In this document: in pieces, positions 34,641 through 45,452 of the stretch
Position numbering within the stretch: the first letter of the stretch is position 1
Layout of the letters: every line of letters begins with the position of its first letter
Assembly: GCF_932274485.2 (NCBI RefSeq)
Contig: NC_065882.2
Location: 32,134,890 to 32,198,889, forward strand
Reading direction: 5' to 3'
DNA from: Patella vulgata
Taxonomy: Eukaryota > Mollusca > Gastropoda > Patellidae
DNA length: 64,000 bases
The notes under the pieces: generated by a model
Told to the model about the DNA's origin: nothing
Database searches by the model: none
Seen by the model: the letters and a program-made list of their open reading frames with translations, nothing else
Made by a program: the position numbers and the translations under genes

Positions 34641-37235
34641 TAAAAACGTCATAAGTATGCCACTGCCTTGTGTTGCATATTAACCCCAGCGAACTCCAGC
34701 ATCTCTCATCCACTCATTCCCTTCCTGCATTGTTAGATGAATGTGATGAGTTTTCACCCATTATTTACATGACTTTCTGCTGCTCACTTTCACAAAGAGA
34801 TTCAAACTGAATTGCATGTAATTAAGTTGCAACAGTGTTCGAAGAAAAAGAAAAAAATATATGAAATAAAAAAATTTAATCATAGATTCATATATGTGAC
34901 ATCAATAGTTAATATATATACATGATAGTAACATAAGAAATTAATTAAACTTGTGAAACTTTTAAGTTTAAATCATTACATTTGCTGCGAGTTGGCTACT
35001 CAACCCTACTCCATCAAAATGGAGGGGAAAGTACGATTTTCTCTAGTACTCTGTCCAGCAGTTACATGTAAGGTGTTCACTCACGCAAGGTAAATCAAAT
35101 AATAAAAGATCTAAAAGTACTTGTAATTGTAACAGTAAAACTGTAAAAGTTAAAATTAACAATAAATAAATTGAGATTAAATGATCAATCTAGCACATGC
35201 AAAATAGCAACAGAGCATTATGAAAATTTAAATCACATAAAATTTAAGAAATAGTAAAAACTAAATCAAAGTGATATATATTGACCTGGACAACTCAACT
35301 ATGTATTATTATCTGTCAAGATTCATAAATATTCGATAAATTTTATTGAATTTTTGTAATATTTTGATAAAGTTTCTATTGTGTAGATATCTGTTAACAT
35401 TGCATATCGGCCATACACAAGTTTTTGTTGAATTATGAGGTCAACATACTAATTAAAATCCAAAACAAAATTCAAATGAACATGCATAATTAATATTCGT
35501 TAATAAAACATAAATTGAAGTAGTAAGGATAAAACATAATACAAAGATAAAAATAAAATACATTTATAACAATGATTTTAGCATAATGGAAGGTCTTTTG
35601 AAGCTTTGAGGTCTTGTGAATTAATCTGAAAAATATAAAGCAAATTACAAATAAATATATTTTAAAAACATGACATGTGCAAACCTACACAAACTATTAG
35701 ACAGACAAGGACTATCTAGTATAAATTGTTAATGATCATTAATAATTAAAATTACCAGTAGAAACTATGAAGGTATATCTCTCATTTTTGTTTACATGAA
35801 TTTCAACTTGGTGACCTAATCAAAGCAATCTGATTAAAAGACAGATTTTATTTTGTTTCGTTCTTTATAGTTTAAAATTCTGTCGATTGTTTTTACTACA
35901 CCAGGATTTGGAAATGTTAAGTAACCCACGTTCTGGGTGATGTGAAGGATTAACCAATCAAATTGTCTTTCACATTGAATTCTTATCGCGTTGTGTGTGG
36001 AACTGTGGGTATACATTCACAGCAATAGAAAACAAAGCAAAAGTTGTATTTCTGAATACAGCGATGCTGATTTGTTAATCGAATGACTGACATCATATGG
36101 TCAAAAGTTACACTGAATAAACTTACTTTGCATTCAATAACTTCAATAAAAAGTTCTTCCTAAAAAAAGTTTATCTAGTTCAAAAATTGTGTCCCAAAAA
36201 CATCCATACCGGTATCACGTGCCTGGAAATAGAAATAAAGATAAAAATATTAGGAGTATAAAACAGATACAAGATTGTGAATCAACATCAAAGAACAGAT
36301 TTAAAAACATCATCATGCTTTAGAGCAGTTTTAAATTTACTAGCAAAATATCAATATTTGGTTAAGAAAATACCGGTAAAGGTAATTTTTTTAAAATAAA
36401 AATATTGAATTCATAGTCATTTTGTTTCAGTGTAAGATGCATTCATTATGTAAGAGCTAATTCTTTCTATCGCAGGTCTTTTTTAAATTTTAAATATATA
36501 ATTATTAACTCTCAAGATCATCATGATCAGATGACTTGCGATAGCAAATGAATTAGAACATCCACAAATTTAATAATGGATAATCAATACTTTGTTTATC
36601 ATAGTGTATTTGACAATCATGATTATTAGGTCAAATCTTGGTACACTCATAAAATTGCTCAAAATAAAGAAATTTGAGTGAAATATTCAATATATTTATC
36701 TTTCATTATTTTTTTTAAAACTATTATCTATTACAGCGAAATCTTATATAATGCATCATTAAGTAAAATAATTTTTAACTAAAATTATTTTAAAAAATTT
36801 CTACATTTGGTCAATACCAAACATTATTTTTTTTCAAAAAAAGAACCTTTGATTAGTAAAATAATATATAATTTTTAAAAAGTAGGTTGCCCCTGGTGGC
36901 CCATGCAAAATGTTTTTTCATAAATACCAGTATCTTGCAAGATGCAATTGTCATTATGGGTTTTTTAAATTTCTTACAAATATCTTATAGCGCCAGTGTA
37001 TTTCAATTAGTATATTTCTAATTAGTTTCTTTTTTCTTTCATGTAACCAGAAGCTCCTGTCACCATGGTTATTTATTGCACAGGACTATTATTTAATTGT
37101 ATATAAAGTTCAGAATTTTTATTATAATAACCTATCCTTTTAACAATCTTATTATATTATTTGACCAGATGCCCCTGCTATCTTGGTCTGTATGTACTAA
37201 TTAAAAGTTAAACTCAAATTATTACAGATATAAAA
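34641..37235. other. No gene recognised; AT-rich desert
   Basis: About 2.6 kb of very AT-rich sequence without a credible open frame. It would be the 3' flank of the minus-strand locus that ends near 37236. No reverse transcriptase follows the zinc-knuckle segment here, which argues against a simple LINE ORF1-ORF2 layout. Confidence 0.5.
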
Positions 37236-37434
37236 TTACTGGGTTGTGCAAACAGCAGCAAAGTGGTCATATTTTCCACATTTTTTGCATTTTACAAAAT
37301 GTGAAAAGCATGCTGGTTCAAGATGCCCAATGATATTACATAATTGACACTTGTGTGTCATATAACCTACATTCTTGCAAATAAAGTGACCCTTTTGTCC
37401 ACACTTATTGCATTTGCTTAATTTTTGAAAGGAG
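37236..37434 (-). pseudogene. CCHC zinc-knuckle segment of the SGNH-like locus
   Basis: A minus-strand frame of about 65 codons carries two textbook CX2CX4HX4C zinc knuckles (CQLCNIIGHLEPAC and CKKCGKYDHFAAVC) after a first, irregular one (CNKCGQKGHFIC). It ends with a stop at 37236. CCHC knuckles bind single-stranded nucleic acid. The segment directly follows the SGNH-like part in another frame, next to a run of eight A residues. Knuckles of this kind occur in cellular RNA-binding proteins and in retroelement proteins, so the origin is undecided. Confidence 0.7.
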
Positions 37435-38094
37435 CTTTTTTTTCATTATATTTGTCTGATGGTATTTGAAAGTTAATGTTCAATTTTTCAGTTATGATGT
37501 CTAAAAGATGACCAAAATAATCACATCTTATATGAATTCCATCTTGATGAAGACATCTAATCATGCAGTCTGAATACTTATTCATATTTTCTGAAATGTC
37601 TACAAAAATTATGTTACTTTCTTTCAATAATTTTTTAAAATGTAAATTATGTGTTTTAATCAGTGATTTTCTGTAGCCAGGTAACATAACGGCAACTAAT
37701 CTATCATTATGGTGGTATTTTTTTAACCAGACATACAACTTTTCTGCTAATAATTCCAACATTTCTTCAGACTTTTCGTGAAATTTCTCTAACATGGTTT
37801 TATATTTTCTATGTCGTTTGATCCAAAACTTATTATAATTTTTCGTACACAAATATTTGTAGGTAATGAACTTCTGTTCCTTTTCAATTCCTTATCTACA
37901 GTTCCTGTAGGTTTGCAGCGTATTATTACATTGGTGTCAGTTGAACAATTGACTAATTTCCTATTAACTAGCAGACCTTGGATGTTGTTATCCCCTAAAA
38001 ATGCAATTTTAGCTTTTCTTTCTATTATATATCCCTTTTCTAATATGCGTTCTGTTTTCAAAGCTTTGTGTGATATTCTCCAAACTTCTAGCAC
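37418..38094 (-). pseudogene. SGNH/GDSL-hydrolase-like domain, decayed
   Basis: Two overlapping minus-strand open segments (37789-38094 and 37418-37852) look like one SGNH-hydrolase-type domain. Block I reads KIAFLGDNNIQGL, with Asn where the nucleophile Ser of GDS is expected. Block III reads ISFGSNDI (the GxND motif). A late DGIHIRCDYFGHLL matches the catalytic Asp-x-x-His block. The change in block I suggests loss of esterase activity, or a domain used for binding. Such domains occur in lipases and esterases, in ORF1 proteins of CR1/L2-type LINEs and in many unnamed molluscan proteins. Its neighbours are coiled-coil segments upstream and zinc knuckles downstream. Confidence 0.6.
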
Positions 38095-38162
38095 GCTTTA
38101 ATCTACAAGACTGAAATTCAAGAGAAATGATATCTGCAGCAGTCATTTGTCGTATTTTAGTT

Positions 38163-38435
38163 TCAAATCGTTTGGGTTTTTTTACTGATTATTTCAATAA
38201 ATGGCTTTTTAGATATATTTACTTTTTTGTTTTCAAAATGAGCTATTTCCATATTAACTGCTGGTTGAATTTCAACATCAGCTGTTTTAATTGACACTGT
38301 TTTATTTGTTTTAATTCTTTTAATTTTTACTTCACTGGACCTTTGAGTATGTTCATTTATTTTTTGTTGCATCAGTTTTAGTTTTTTTAGCAGGTTTTCT
38401 TTTTCTAATTTTAAGCAGCTGTTTTCTTTAATCAA
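38163..38435 (-). pseudogene. Coiled-coil segment of the SGNH-like locus
   Basis: A 90-codon minus-strand frame begins with a Lys/Glu/Leu-rich heptad-like stretch (LKLEKENLLKKLKLMQQK) and continues with a basic, Thr/Lys-rich tail. It lies between the acidic repeat segment upstream and the SGNH-like domain downstream, in the same orientation, and is probably part of the same former protein. There is no independent start or promoter evidence. Confidence 0.5.
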
Positions 38436-38665
38436 AGTTGAATTATTACAAGTGTCATTTTTGTGGATAGAAATTCCTGAAATTCCTGAATCAAATTCCT
38501 GTCAACTTTAGAAGCAACAGTTTTTAAGACACTTTGCATCATGGTTAGATTGTCTGGGGTTTTTTATATCTTCAATATTCATCTTCTGGACAGTTAAGAT
38601 TAATTCTTCAGACTCAGTCAATGAATCATAATTTGAGATTCTTACCATTTATAGGTGTATAATAA

Positions 38666-38889
38666 TCATACATCTGAATCATACTTTCTTTTTGATTGTT
38701 TTTTGGGGTTTGTCAATATAGGTAGCATATGATCATGAGTATCTGCATCAAGGTTTTTAGATTCTGAACTAGAAGCAGGGGATGAATGCACAATTTTATT
38801 ATCTGGGGCAGAAGCAACAATATTTTCATCTAGGGCAAAAGCAACAATATTTGAAAGGAACAAGCAAGAACACTTTCTGGTGTAAGATA
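38666..38889 (-). pseudogene. Repeat-bearing acidic segment of the SGNH-like locus
   Basis: Minus-strand coding-like sequence with copies of a short motif (NIVAFALDE, NIVASAPDNKI) that also closes the segment on the other side of the transposon (ENIVASTPEDKTI near 40440). The shared motif shows that 38889 and 40413 were once adjacent. Serine- and aspartate-rich sequence follows, ending in a Lys/Arg cluster (KKQSKRK). Confidence 0.55.
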
Positions 38890-40412
38890 TACTGAGCGCC
38901 ATGGAAAACGCATCACTTAGTTTTTCGTATAACAAAATGATCCTGTAAACATATCTTATTTATTTTGCTTCTTATTGTGAACAATATTCAAATGGGAACA
39001 CATCAATAACAACACATTTGTACACTTATGGATGTTTAATCTGTAATCAACGGTACAAAGTCAGAAGGGTCAAAACCAAAAGTACGACACAGATGTCGTA
39101 GCGCGTGCGTCCTCCACAGGCTCTTACGCACGCTGTGCAGCGACGTCGCATGGGATTTACCAATGTTTGAAAGAAGGCCTGAGGCAAATTGTTCCATTCT
39201 TGGACAAGAGCAGCTTCTAAAGCAGCAATGTGTGCATCTGTGGTCTCCGATACAGACGGTGTCCAATCTCATCCCAGACATGTTCTATCGGTGCCATGTC
39301 CGTAGACATGGCTGGCCAGTCCAAGACATTGATGTTGTTAGCAGCCAGGTAGTCCATACTAAAACGGGCAGTATGCGGACTTGCATTATCCTGTTGGAAG
39401 TGCTGAAGTTGTGGGTGCACTCGAAACATCAGAACAACAATTGGTTGCAAGACATCACCACGGTAGGCTACAGCATTAACGCGACCCCTGCAAATGTGTA
39501 GGGCAGTACGGTGATGCAATGTGAAGCCTCCCCACACCATTACACTTCCCCCACCCCATCGATTCGTTTTGAAGATGCAGCAGTCTGCAAGACGTTCCCC
39601 AAGACGTCTGCACACGTTGAGAGCCATCAGCGTGATAAAGATGAAAGCGACTCTCATCACTGAAGAGCACACTTTGCCAGTCTTCTCTTCTCCATGTCTG
39701 GTGCCCTTGAGCCCATATCAAATGCTGCTGACGGTGATGATCCCTGAGGATAGCTCCAACATAAGGTCGTCGTGCACGGAGTCCTACTACTGTTAACGAT
39801 GTCTTACGGTGTTGGCACTTACTGGTCCTTGTCTTCCGAAGATTGCTGCACATGTTCGAGTCGCTGGGCAGAATCCGTCACGCTGATGAGTGACCCGGAT
39901 GTAGGGGTCTTGAGTCTGGGTTGTAACGCATTGTGGACCAGGACGTTGACGGTCACGTGTTGATCCAGTAACTCGAACACATTCCACCAAACTTACAATA
40001 GTGGACTGATGACAATTGAAGTGTCTGGCAATAGCACGTGTAGACATGCCAGCCCTGGACATTCCCATGGCTTCATGCCGTTGATTTTCAGTAAGTCTCG
40101 GCATCTCTAGCTCGATTCCTTCACACGTCCAACAACAAATTACAACAGATTGCCGTTTCACAGTTCATGTACTGCACACATTAAGCTGAAAACATGCTTT
40201 TAAAGGGCTCACACACAATGCTGCACGTGAATATTGGGGTTTTCATGTGCATCTCATGCAATTTTGTTTTTGCACACGGGCCGATATTTTTTGCGTTTGG
40301 GAGCATTGTGTGAAACAATAGTTCATAGTATTGCATAATATTATACATACAAAACCACCTAGTAATAAAATATTTGGGAAAAAAAGTGATGCGTTTTCCA
40401 TGGCGCTCAGTA
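38890..40412 (-). mobile_element. Second Tc1/mariner transposon, 1523 bp, inactive
   Basis: Perfect 29-bp terminal inverted repeats (starting TACTGAGCGCCATGGAAAAC) lie at 38890-38918 and 40384-40412, with TA on each side (38888-38889, 40413-40414). It contains a minus-strand transposase remnant. Its ends and protein differ from the transposon at 5157, so it is another family. It is inserted in the coding part of the SGNH-like locus. Confidence 0.93.
39090..40104 (-). pseudogene. Tc1-like DD34E transposase, frameshifted
   Basis: The start MPRLTENQRHEAMGMSRAG is at 40104 and the helix-turn-helix (STRAIARHFNCHQSTIVSLV) follows in the same frame. The first catalytic Asp (VLFSDESRF) lies in a second frame near 39660. 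The GGGSVMVWGG block, second Asp (QQDNASPHTA) and Glu (APIEHVWDEIG) lie in a third. 34 residues separate the second Asp from the Glu. At least two to three frameshifts make the gene inactive, although both ends of the transposon remain perfect, so it could in principle still be moved by a related transposase. Confidence 0.9.
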
Positions 40413-40891
40413 TATTCTTCTGGAATACAAATAGTTTTGTCTTCTGGGGTGGAAGCAACAATATTTTCTGCTTCATTAAAAGATAAATCATCTTCTTCAA
40501 ATTCAGTATCAGTTTTAGAATCTGATATAATTGCTAGACTAGATTCTAAAGATTCCAATTTCAGTTGGTTTTCATTGTGATTTTTTTTCAAATTGTTATT
40601 TTCCTTTTTCAGATCTTCACATTCATTTTTCAAAAAGTTATTTTCTTTGGCAATTTGCGTCGGGTGAAATTTAAATTTTCCTACAAAGGCCTCTTCATTC
40701 CGTGTGTGGGATGCAAGTTCATTGCTAAATTTTAGGAAGTCTTCATCAAGTTTTTTTAGGTCTTTAATCACAATACTATATTTTGATACTCGAAGCATAA
40801 AATCTAATTTTTCTTTCCTTTCAATATTTTTTTTTTCAAAATTTTCAATGTGGTTCAAAATTACATCATATGTTTGTTGTTTTTGAGACAT
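40413..40891 (-). CDS. Coiled-coil N-terminal exon of the SGNH-like locus
   Basis: The reading frame begins MSQKQQTYDVILNHIENFE at 40891 and is open to the transposon insertion at 40412. Residues about 15-110 are rich in Lys, Glu, Asn and Leu with heptad-like spacing (ENNFLKNECEDLKKENNNLK), a coiled coil. An acidic Ser/Asp/Glu stretch follows (SDSKTDTEFEEDDLSFNEAE). On the minus strand a good 3' splice site (TTATTTTTTGCAG) ends at 40915, 24 bases before the ATG, so this may be the start of a spliced gene. A longer in-frame Met exists upstream but would require reading the putative intron. The rest of the gene is interrupted and frame-broken. Function unknown. Confidence 0.5.
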
Positions 40892-40915
40892 TTTATTTAC
40901 ACCACTAGTCAAGAC

Positions 40916-41584
40916 TGCAAAAAATAATAATTGATAACAAAATATAAATAACATTTTATCTTATTTATTGAAAAATAGCTCTATATTTTGGTATTGTCAT
41001 ATCTAAGTAACAGAATTTATTAAGTTTGTTAAATAATAGAGAAGACATATCAAATTGTACTGGTCATATTTATATAATATGTACTTTGAAAGATTTGCCA
41101 AAATTATACATTCAAATAATAAGTGAAATTTGTTGATTCAAATTAGAAATCAGGCATAATTATATTTTCAATCAAACCAAAAATATACGGATGTCAAGTT
41201 CTTTTTTTTTTTTTTCATTCTGATGCAATATTAAATTGCTAGATAATAATTCCTTTATTGTTAGTGAAGTATCCAGTAATAATTAGTGGATGGCACATTT
41301 TACATTTAAATTTTTAAAATTTAAGGAGGTATTATGTAAGAGCTAAATCTGCCTGTTGTATTTTCAATATATTCATATTTCTTTATCTATATTTGAACTA
41401 TTATAGCAAAAAATGGTCAGCTATTTATCTAAATCTAACAGAATGTGAGACAACATTACATGATATATTTATACTAACATGGTATTGATTTTATCTTGAT
41501 TATTCTACCCATCAATTCAGACTACTACTAGTAAATATAAAGTTGTTAAATTTAAAACTTGCAACTATCAGTAACTTAAACAAA
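40916..41584. other. Putative intron or flank; no gene recognised
   Basis: AT-rich. If the splice acceptor ending at 40915 is real, the first part is intron of the minus-strand locus. A fragment near 41330-41460 (TATTATGTAAGAGCTAAATC) resembles the ends of the TTAA-targeting transposon. Confidence 0.4.
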
Positions 41585-42898
41585 GATAGGTTGCCAGGCA
41601 ACGAAACATACACCCACAGCAGCTAAATCGTCCGGGCAGTCAACAAGAGTTGTCACATATTTTTACTTTTTTCGGTAATGAAACATTTATAATACATTAA
41701 AATCTGATTAGGAGTAACAACTCATTAAGTAATTATCAGAAAACCATTAGAATTTGTTTGGTTTTTATAAAGTTTTGCCCCATGCTAACATTTAGTATAG
41801 GAAACTTTTAACATCATGGATTTAGCTGTTCAAGTCATAACAAGCCAACAGTGAGGCTGATGTCCCCCGCCGAAATTGCAAAATAAATAGATGACACATA
41901 TTAATTAATCGCACATTTATTTTTTTCACTAAGTTTCATCACTCTCTATCAGATAGAATCAAGATTATCTTGTCCCAAACCATCGACAAATGAAATCGAT
42001 TAGCTCTGCTTAGCTTCAGCTCGAAATGTTAATTATTGAACTCAGTCAAGACATTCACCTAATGAACATCTACATATACATCAAGTTTAAACATTCACCT
42101 AATAGACACCTATGCCAAGTTTGAACATTCTACCTCAATTAGAAGGAGAGTTATTGTGTTCCAAAGTTTCTACCAATCAAATTGCTTATCACTCTGCTTA
42201 CCCTCAGCAAAAAATGTTCATTATCGAACTTAGTTAAGGTATTCATATAATAAATCTATACACCAAGTTTCATCAATCTCACTTAATTAGAACTAAAGTT
42301 ATCGTGTCCCAAAGCATCAACCAATCAAATTGCTTATCTCTGCTTACCCTAAGCGGAAAATGCTCATCTTCGAACTCCATCAAGGCATTGACCTAATCAA
42401 CACATACACCAAGTTTGAACATTCTAGCTCAATTAGGAAGAGAGTTATCGTGCCCCAAAGTATCAACCAATCAAATTGCTTATCTCTGCTTACCCTAAGC
42501 GGAAAATGCTCATCTTCGAACTCCATCAAGGCATTGACCTAATAAACACATACACCACGTTTGAACATTCTAGCTCAATTAAAAGTTATCGTGTCCCAAA
42601 GCATCAACCAATCAAATTGCTTATCTCTGCTTACCCTAAGCGGAAAATGCTCATCTTCGAACTCCATCAAGGCATTGACCTAATCAACACATACACCAAG
42701 TTTGAACATTCTAGCCCTATTAGGAAGAGAGTTATCGTGTCCCAAAGCATCAACCAATCAAATTGCTTATCTCTGCTTACCCTAAGCGTAAAATGCTCAT
42801 CTTCGAACTCCATCAAGGCATTGACCTAATAAACACATACACCAAGTTTGAACATTCTAGCTCAATTAGGAAGAGAGTTATTGTGTCCCAAAAAGTGT

Positions 42899-42974
42899 GA
42901 CGGACAGACAGACGGACGGACGGACGGACGGACGGACGGACGGACGGACGGACGGACGGACGGACGGACGGACG

Positions 42975-43025
<51 letters not shown>
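42899..43025. repeat. GACG/GACA microsatellite within B5
   Basis: About 17 GACG-type tetranucleotides followed by about 11 GACA-type tetranucleotides, with a short mixed start. It sits between the core and the hairpin tail, a fixed position in this family. Long open frames on both strands here are artefacts of the repeat. Confidence 0.97.
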
Positions 43026-43039
43026 GAACCCATTTTAAT

Positions 43040-43072
43040 AGTCCCCTGCTTTCTTCGAAAGGCGGGGGACAA
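43040..43072. other. Family B 3' hairpin
   Basis: GTCCCCTGCTTTC pairs with GAAAGGCGGGGGAC with two single-base bulges. The same arm can pair with TGTCCCCCGCC in the head of the element at about 41860. The same structure closes B1, B2 and B3. Confidence 0.8.
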
Positions 43073-43413
43073 AAATTCATTGAAAATCAATATACTTGTT
43101 TGTCTCAAGACCTTACACTCTGTGTATGAATCTGAAGTCAATCGGATGATAACTTTAGCTTCTAGAGGGCCACAAGGTTTTTAAAAGTGATCAAGGGCCA
43201 TAACTTTGGCAGTAATTATCGGAAATCGCTGAAAATCAATAGGCTTCTTCGTCTCATGACCTTAAACACTGTGTATAAATTTAAAGTCAATCGGATAGTA
43301 ACTTTAGCCTCTAGAGCGTCCACAAGCAATTGTGGACGCCGGACCGCAGAACGGACGGACGGACGGGGGCGACGACAATATACGACCACATTTCAATGTG
43401 GGCGTATAAAAAT

Positions 43414-43870
43414 AGAAACACATAAATATTTTGTTTTAGAGTCTCACATGCATAATATTGTTATTGTATAGCTGAAATCATGAAATGCATTATAATTATT
43501 CAGAATCAATGAATTTTTTAAAAAAAATATATATAACTAATTTAATCTTACCTTTGTTGGAGAAATGTTGAATCTTGGCACAGTGATCTTTTAGTCCTTA
43601 TCCAGCCAGTTGTGAATTCGTCTGCATCAGTTTAGAAATCAGTTTGCCCTTTTATACAGAAGTTGGCAAATACCTTATTTCTCAATTATCATAGGGTCTG
43701 GAGACTTTAATTAAGGTGACTGATTTAGAGTTACGAATTCTCTAAAATTATTTTATCTCTTTGTAATTCTATAAACTGATTTCAATTGGATTACATTTAT
43801 TACACTTGTAGCTTAGAATACATGTATTAACCTAAATGTGAATTTGGTTAGACAACTTGGATCCATAGGT
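43414..43870. other. No gene recognised
   Basis: AT-rich, with no open frame or repeat of note. Confidence 0.5.
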
Positions 43871-43874
43871 GTAC

Positions 43875-44765
43875 GGGCTCGATGACAGTTAGGGGGGCAG
43901 AACCCGAAACGCCCGAAAAAATTTCGGGTGTACAGACAGCGGCGCTGATATTCCTCGAGAGGCGAAGAAGCAGAGCTCCCCTTGTATTGTACCCCCCGCT
44001 CCCCCCCCCCCCCCCACAAAGAAAATTTTTGAATATTTGATGGCTGCAAACATAGTTTCCTGCTCTTTCAGCCTGCGAACAAAGCAACTTCAAAGTGATC
44101 TAATATAGCCTAATTAAGATGGCTGACTCGAATTCCAAACAAAAGATCAATCGTTTACAGTCCACGGCGACGGGACCGTTTGGAGAAAATTTTGAAAATT
44201 TAACAGCCGCATACGCGTTTTCCTGCTATTGCAGTCTGTGAATACAGCAACTTCAATTTGGTCCAATATAGCCTACCTGACTGACCCGAATTCCAAACAA
44301 CCAATCAATCGTCGCGGGGTATGGGGGGCCTCAACCTCGGGGCTGCACCCTCCCCTAGAAAATGCGTTTTCTGCTATTCTAGCCCGTGTAAGCAACTCCA
44401 AAAGTATCTAATGGTTTTGTAACCGAAATCCCAATCTTAATTCCAACCATCCAATCAGACCGTTGCAGCTTCATTCACAAATAATAATCGATGCTCGAAA
44501 AATGTCGCACAAAGTAGAGTGGCTCCAGACAAATTGTTTTAATCCATAGTCAACTCAGTACAAATTTGTGGTATTCAATTAAAAGAAAAGTAAAATTAGT
44601 GTTTTATTAGGGCTCAATGACAGTTAGGGAAGAAAAATTAGAAATGCCGAAAAAATTTCAGGTTTACAGACAGCGGCGCCGGTTTTCTTCGAGAGGTGAA
44701 GAAGCAGAACTGACCTTGTATGGACCCCCGAAGAAAATTTTACTGCTATTCCAGCCCGTAAAATT
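43875..44765. repeat. Local repeats: GACAGTTAGG block and ~160-bp triplicate
   Basis: A block starting GGGCTCGATGACAGTTAGG with ACAGACAGCGGCG (43877 onward) recurs at about 44610-44763. Between them, three diverged units (about 44055, 44215 and 44370) share TTTCCTGCTATTGCAG-like, AGCAACTTCAA-like and GAATTCCAAAC-like phrases. A run of 14 C lies near 44000. No coding frame is recognised. Confidence 0.7.
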
Positions 44766-44810
44766 AGTGTTTTATTAGATTTCGGGCACTTTATTTTGCC
44801 AAATAAAATA

Positions 44811-45110
44811 ATCGGAAATCTCTGAAAATCAATAGGCTTCTTCGTCTCATGCCCTTAAACACTGTGTATAAATATAAAGTCAATCGCATATTAACTTTGG
44901 CCTCTAGAGCGTCCACAAGATTTTTTGAAGTGATCAAGGGCCATAACTCTGGCAGTAATTATCGGAACTCGCTGAAAATCAATAGGCTTCTTCGTCTCAT
45001 GACATTAAACATTGTGCATAAATTTAAAGTCAATCAGTTATTAACTTGTGGACGCCGGACCAACGGACCGACGACAATATACGACCACATTTCAATGTTG
45101 GCGTATAAAA
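44811..45110 (+). mobile_element. Family A element, 3' part only (A4)
   Basis: Two core units (CGGAAATCTCTGAAAATCAA at the start) and a short tail: GTGGACGCCGGACC, almost no GACGG repeat, then the hairpin ATACGACCACATT / AATGTTGGCGTAT and A residues. The head is missing. Confidence 0.85.
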
Positions 45111-45182
45111 ACTCTTTTTTGTCTTGGAAACAAACTGCAAAGCCCAACAAGATGATTAATCTGAGTAGGAATCTAACATCTA

Positions 45183-45450
45183 TTTGTCGGGAGATAACTG
45201 TGTAAATATTTTAATTTTCTGTAAATTATCGCATATTCTTTGTAATTATTATACTGATGTGCTGCTAATTGACGATATTAGGTTTGTATTTTATAATATT
45301 GGGTAGTATTAAGTAGTATTTGATAAGTATTTGGTAGTATTGGGTTATTATTTGCTTGATTTGGGTGATATAGGGAGGCAAATGGAACAGCCAGACATCG
45401 GTAATCACATTTGAAGTACATTTCCCACGATATAGCTCACTATTTTTGAA
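45183..45450 (-). repeat. Inverted copy of the 31.7-kb ACCCAATACTACC repeat
   Basis: Read on the minus strand it contains ACCCAATACTACC, GGGAAATGTACTTCAAATGT and CTGGCTGTTCCATTTGCC in the same order as 31655-31990. It ends just before the family A head at 45453. Confidence 0.85.
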
Positions 45451-45452
45451 AA

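Larger units (their letters stand above)
41839..43072 (+). mobile_element. Family B tandem-core element, complete copy (B5)
   Basis: Head AACAAGCCAACAGTGAGGCT, then a head-proximal diverged region. The core at about 42290-42890 is nearly identical to that of B1, including the same shortened unit. A 115-bp GACG/GACA microsatellite follows, and the hairpin tail ends at 43072. It lies inside the family A copy A3. It differs from B1 mainly in microsatellite length and in the diverged 5' region. Confidence 0.92.
41585..43413 (+). mobile_element. Family A element (A3), split by a family B element
   Basis: The head (GATAGGTTGCCAGGCAACGA, then ACATACACCCACAGCAGC) and about 250 bp of 5' region are followed by the complete family B copy B5. 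The family A sequence then resumes at about 43073 (ATTCATTGAAAATCAATATA), with two core units and the tail at 43322-43413 ending ATGTGGGCGTATAAAAA. The uninterrupted version of the junction is present in A5 at 46915-46940. Confidence 0.9.

Noticed and set aside
40181-40412. Apparent C-terminal extension of the coiled-coil protein (YTERHGKRITFF and onward)
   Set aside because: It reads into the terminal repeat and interior of the inserted Tc1/mariner element and is not native protein.
42862-43184. Open frames on both strands with SVRPSVRPS or TDGRTDGRTD repeats
   Set aside because: Products of the GACG/GACA microsatellite of element B5.
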